This document shows, piece by piece, positions 58,800 to 64,000 of a stretch of 64,000 bases of DNA. Below the pieces are notes generated by a model. That model was not told the origin of the DNA and searched no databases. It saw only the letters and a program-made list of their open reading frames with translations. A program made the translations under genes and the position numbers. Every line of letters begins with the position of its first letter. Position 1 is the first letter of the stretch. This DNA is from Axinella damicornis (lineage: Eukaryota; Porifera; Demospongiae; Axinellida; Axinellidae), in assembly GCA_963931865.1 (NCBI GenBank), contig OZ007507.1, forward strand, positions 16,793,681-16,857,680. The letters run 5' to 3'.

Positions 58800-61700
58800 T
58801 ATGCAGTGCAGGTAAGCATATAATTATGAAATAGGTCTTCAGTTCGAACTGAAACAAATTCGCTAAAGCCAACATTTTCAATTCCTGAACATAGGTATAA
58901 AGTATAAAAGGACTGTGCGTAATTCCCTCCCCCTTGATCTTGCTCACTGCTGCATATGAAAATACAAACCTAATAGCCTGCATAATTATTATACGAAGGC
59001 TGTAATCAGTTGAGATAGCACGTCGTGAATACTAATAGGGGTATTTCTCTCGTGATTATACCCAAGTCAATTCATGTCGAGACGTAACTGTGGGTTGCAT
59101 TCTTTCCCATCTTTAGGAATGAACCTTGGTTGCAAATGTAAAATTAACACATCATTATTATTGGATAGATACATGACTGTATCGTGTGCAATAAGTAGAT
59201 ACATGCTGTGCATGTGGAAATAAATGAGATTGTAGTGCATGTCATTCTGCCTACTGTACATATACAATATCAGGCATACATAATTACGTTTTGAAAATAA
59301 TCTTAGAGTCTATGTGTGGTTATTCCTAACTACTTATCGATGATGTTATGGAATGCATGCTAATGCAACACATGGACTATTTCTAAATTACTTTTCTTAT
59401 GAATGTAATTTTTGGGGGTCTTTGTCAGCAGGAGATGGCCTGGTCATGAGATAAAAGCAGGGTATAGGCCCAACCACACACAGTACATGTACCCGGTATA
59501 ATATTATAGTCACATGTGTATAGAAGTCAATTGAGTTAATACTACAAAAGATAGTTGTACCAACAACTGTATTAATAATTACACAGTTTAGGAATTTTGG
59601 ACTCATACAAAGCGAAACTGGTTTCACTAGGTAAAATCCCCACACAGTTCCCATTGCTTGGGAACTGTTCTACTAGATACTCTGTTTATACATTCTTCTC
59701 ATTCCCATGCATGAGTAAACATGAATCAACAGCAATGGCCACCCATAGACTGATATGAATTTATCAACAGATTAGTGCCAGGTCACAGATTCCCAAAACA
59801 GAATGGTTGCATTATGCATGCTCTTGGTTTGTGGGTCAGCTAATTGCCATCAGTTTGTGTGCACATTAAATTTACCAGAGTCTTGCTGCAGATCATTCAA
59901 TAATACAATGCAAAAGGCCAAGCTCTGGTAAATTTAATGTGCACACAAACTGATGGCAATTAGTTTGTGTGCACATTAATGAGTGGTCGATAGGCCTGAG
60001 CTAATTGTTCACTCAAACTTGCCTATTATTCAAATTCCTTATTCTCACTTTTCTGCCCTGAGTCTACCCAATTATTATGACCCATTATTCAACTCAAAAA
60101 AAAGAATGTTGGTTGATATGCAAAACCTCAAAGTTTGTTACACACGATATATATACAAAATGCAATGAATCCTTAACAATTTATTTGGTAACAGAATTCA
60201 AAGCAGTAGGGAGGCTTCCATATACATCACTCTGAGTCACTGACCACACATGGTGCACTTCAAAGGTCCCTATTGTTGTTTATCTTATGGCTGGGAGACT
60301 TGATGATTATTGCTGTCGTCAACTCCAATCACATCACTTGTTTGTTATATATAGGCAGCCTAACTTAGCTGTCTGGCAATTATTGCATACGTAATCTGGC
60401 AAGTGTAATCTGGTTTTCATAACTGTTATTACAATTCACATCCACGTCTTCCGGAGTGCATGGCAAACCCACCCTGAGAATTTATGTTTGCTCTCAATGA
60501 CTATCATAATATTTATTGTATTCAAACTGGCATGTGTAATCTGGTTTGCATAACTTTTCTTTTCTAAAAACAGCCCACATGAATGGAATTGTGCACAAGC
60601 TGGAATAGAATTACTCTGTTTAGTATTCATAACATGTTATCACCGCATTTTATCACAACAAGCATTATGGAATAATTAATGCCAAATTTCGTTAACTCTG
60701 GGACTGGTTAGGAACTGAAAATGAGTGATTAAAGTTTAATAGGGTCACTACTAGTCTAATTGAACTGAAGTGTGTCTTCAAAAACGTTTACGCTCATACC
60801 TGCATTTCAAGGAATGCTGCAATTCTCATTCCAGAAGCTAGTGTGGAAACAGTTTGTGCAGAAGACAGTTGAGTAGTTGTGGTCCCCCCTGCCTGTAATA
60901 TGTGACAGAACCTTGTCTTCATTCTGTACCAGTATAATCGTATTCATTAGGACACGCATGCATTCCTGTACTGCATGTTTCATGATTATTGAGTTGGAGT
61001 ATAACTGATACAACAGTTGTTACAGTAATAATGACTCAAAATGTCATCATCTCAATCTGCAAAAAAATGAGTTATAATGTGGCTAGCTATATACCTATGA
61101 GCAAGCATGCAGCTGTTGTCTTGCATACATGATCACCAACAATGGCACTGTCATGCATTGACGTAATAAACCACTCTCCCTGGGATTTATGAAGAACAAG
61201 GTGAAGGGGTACATAGTAGTGTCACTGGTTTACCATGGTTACATAGAAAGGAATGTAATATGCCCCCTTGAGACAGCCCACCATCGGCAAATATAAGTAT
61301 ACAATGACTACAACAATAATTTGTGACAAGGGCAGCGGGAAGTTTAGTACTTGGACCACGGATAATTGCTATACACGTGTAGCAAAAGGACATTGTTCCT
61401 GTAACAAAGATCCTTGTCTCATCAACGGGCAGCGCTAACACACTGTGTAAAGTTCCCAGCCCTCATAGCAACTTCAATTGTTGCGGTATACTCAAGAGAG
61501 TCATGAAACCATGTTGGTGTTGCTAGCCACATTCCCAGGACATGTGCAGAGATCTATATAGAGGTGCTTTTTTCCCATCCAATGTGGCCTGGGAATGAGG
61601 CAAGTCTGTATATATCTTGCAACTCAGATCACAAACTGGGCAATGGCTAGAAACAATTAAAAGTGTACAGATTAGCAGACTCCACTATAATTATTTACTA

Positions 61701-64000
61701 AGCAACTACAATCACAGGAAAAAAAATTCTTTGTGTATGCAAACTTGTTTATTACCTTGCAACATTTTAGCTATTGTGATGAAAAGATCTGGAGGTAGTG
61801 TATGAACAACTTAGATATAGCTATTATACCAGATAACATTCTGTGCAAGTTCATTCCATAAGGTAAACTATGATTTCCCCACTCCAATCAGGAACATTAA
61901 AAATAAATGATTTGTGTTTTCTAGCAGTACAGTCACAGTGGGACCTGAAGTCAACCATGTTTCATGAATTTGGGTTACATGGGTGAATTCATGCTGCCAT
62001 CTCTCAAGAACGCTACAAGCTCTCGACATGAGACTTGCATTGTTGGGTAGAACAAAGTCTGGTTTGTATAGAGGTATTATGACAACCCCATCAGATTTGG
62101 AGCTATGCAGCTCCTGAAGTCCACCATTTTCGTGAATTTGGTTTACGTGGGTGAATTTGTGTAGCTAGCTACATTTCCTGAACCCTACAAGCTATGGATA
62201 TGAGACTTGTACCATTGGATACAAAGGTTTATATGGATGTGTGGAAATATTGTGACAACCCCATCGGATTTGGAGCTATGAGCCCCTGACTGCAACCATC
62301 TGCACAACTCGTGGGTGGGATTTGCTTAGAAAGGAAGAGTAAAGCAAACCAGGTCGTAGACTTATACTGTTACAGGCCTGATATCATGCTCTTCTGGAAC
62401 CTAATTCAGTATGCAGATTGGCAGCAGTATATATGATAGTATTTCTTTCTACACAGTGAATACTAATCCGCTATCTGTATGAGGTGATGTACTCAGTGAC
62501 GCATTTAACATGAGAAAGGATTGATGACAACAGGACTCAGGAGACCATATCCCAGATCGAGTGCACAGTGTAAAACATGCCTTTCTCAGCTCTCAATCAC
62601 AAGATTCAAACTGGCAAGTGTAGTCTGGTTTGCATAACTCAAAGCAAATCAACCCACATCTTGAGGAGTGCATATGGCACAAAAATATCCCCTCACTCAG
62701 AATTTGTATTTGCTCTTAAAACGTCTTATTGTATTCAGACTGCAAATGTAATCTGGTTTGCATAACTATTTGTTTCTCAAAGCAAATCACACCCACGTCT
62801 TGCAGAGTGCATATGGTACAAAAACATCCCCTCACTCAGAATTTGTGTTTGCTCTCAATGACTATTATAAGATTTATTGTATTCAGACTGCGAGTGTAAT
62901 CTGGTTTGCATAACTATTTTATTCTCACAACAGCTCACATGAATGGAATTGTGCACAAGCTGGAATAGAATTACCCTGCTTAGTATTCATAACATGTCAT
63001 CACCACATGTTATCACAACAGTTATACGGAATTTCTTGGAAATAAAGTGACTGAACTCATAATAGGGGACCGCATGCTGTGTACTCAGTGCCTTGCACAG
63101 GAATTGAAATTGAAAATGTACCATAATTATAGGTTAATGGAGTACTCATCTAATTACACCATAATGTTTGTGCTTACCAGCATTGCAGGCACATGCAGGC
63201 CCCTATGAGTATCTATGCCTTCAGAAGGAACGCTGCAGCTTGCTACAGCTTCACAAGTTGTGACTCAGTCAGAAGCAGCTTGTGCAGAAGACAATAGATT
63301 GTGTACTTGTCTTCCCTATATAATAGCCATGTGTACATGATCATGATGTACAACTATAATTGTATTCATTAAGAAAGGAATACCTATAACTGTAACAGCC
63401 ATGAAATGCAGTATAGCTGATACATAGCCTCGTTCCCAGGCCGTTCCCACCGCAAGTACTCCATCGCTTCCAGTATGAAATACGGCAAGGGAAGGCCTGG
63501 GAGATTTGATCACGTGCGCTGCCATCAAGTACCTGATGGCACCACACGTGACCAGATCTTGGTTGACACATGGCAAATGGTAGACATACGGAGGGTGGTG
63601 CCCAATGAAGAATCTCGACTGCCATATTTCATACTGGAAGCGATGAAATACTGGCTGTGGGAACGGCCTGGGAACGAGGCTAGCTGATACAGTAGTTGTT
63701 ACAGTAGTTGGTATCAACTTATAATACTGACTCGAAGGGTCACCATGTCAGCAAAAGACAGGTTACACTAGCTTTGTTTCCAGGGTCCACCCTGTGCATG
63801 CTCAGGGAGAGCCTAGAAATGAGTCTAGGGTGACAAAATGCCGCTGTTGTCTTATATACCATAAGTCTTGGACCTACTATGTCACTGTCAAACAGTCACA
63901 TAATTATATATTATAACATATTACTGACCCTCTGGATACACTGGGGATGCAAAAAGAACAAGGTAGGAGTTGTCACTGATTACACTGGATTTGCTATTTT
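58800..64000. repeat. Copy 2 of the tandem segmental duplication
   Basis: Matches 49045-58795 block by block (for example AATCTGGCAAGTGTAATCTG, CCAGATAACATTCTGT, TTCCCTCCCCCTTGA) but lacks the LINE, the 184-bp MITE and the LTR element. A small inverted piece (59880-59970: TTTACCAGAG... and CTCTGGTAAATTTAATGTGC) lies beside the empty LINE site. It runs off the window. No genes recognised. Confidence 0.75.
63426..63681. mobile_element. MITE, AGCCTCGTTCCC family
   Basis: Counterpart of 55274-55529, flanked by AGCTGATACA (63415-63424 and 63682-63691). Confidence 0.85.

Noticed and set aside
1..64000. CRISPR array, bacterial operon or phage module
   Set aside because: Spliceosomal introns, signal peptide exons and eukaryotic transposons show a nuclear animal sequence; the tandem repeats have no unique spacers.
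1..64000. tRNA or rRNA genes
   Set aside because: No cloverleaf or rRNA core sequence was recognised; the only tRNA-like match is the 18-19-bp primer-binding site of the LTR element.

Overview
This window is animal nuclear DNA: AT-rich, intron-rich, packed with small inverted-repeat transposons, and coding for metazoan-type cell-surface proteins (immunoglobulin-like plus fibronectin type III domains, single transmembrane segments, tyrosine-rich tails). The abundance of AGCCTCGTTCCCAGG-type inverted repeats and a Rac-like domain joined to a death-fold domain suggest a sponge, probably a demosponge (an inference from style; no marker gene is present).

The backbone is a cluster of related surface-protein genes whose exon chains I could join by hand with consistent splice sites and reading frame. 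Four minus-strand genes share one plan: signal peptide, distal Ig-like domain, FN3 domain, second FN3-like module on two exons, juxtamembrane exon or exons, transmembrane exon and a tail exon rich in tyrosine motifs (A at 5250-8707, B at 12169-16752, C at 22761-27036, D at 43462-47581). Three plus-strand genes share a smaller plan: signal peptide, one Ig-like domain, Pro/Ser/Thr stalk and a membrane anchor. Gene 1 (1094-3617) has a transmembrane segment and short tail. E (27254-28388) and F (47841-49018) end in GPI-type hydrophobic tails. C/E and D/F are head-to-head pairs sharing 217-bp and 259-bp intergenic promoters, and D/F is a duplicate of C/E. Nearly all introns are phase 1. Between C and D divergence rises from the tail outward to the Ig domain. 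Together this looks like a rapidly evolving paired receptor family of the kind used in self/non-self recognition.

Region by region: 1-3617, gene 1 with upstream repeats; 5250-8707, receptor A; 10157-11098, a single-exon class I methyltransferase resembling histamine N-methyltransferase; 12169-16752, receptor B; 17625-18630, a frameshifted Rac-like/death-domain fusion with a damaged P-loop; 19600-21800, inverted-repeat elements and simple repeats; 22761-28388, receptor pair C/E; 29900-31820, a dispersed repeat family; 32095-37868, a degenerate Mutator-like element carrying OTU, CXXC zinc-finger, SWIM and transposase parts inside a 37-bp inverted repeat; 38300-38890, minisatellites and repeats; 39225-49018, receptor pair D/F, whose D tail exon is split by a 4071-bp inverted-repeat element; 49045-64000, a tandem duplication of about 5.7 kb whose first copy alone carries a 5'-truncated LINE (50220-51815) and an LTR element (55818-58229). 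That LTR element holds an antisense copy of a LRRK/Roco-like kinase-WD40 3' end between its primer-binding site and its integrase remnant.
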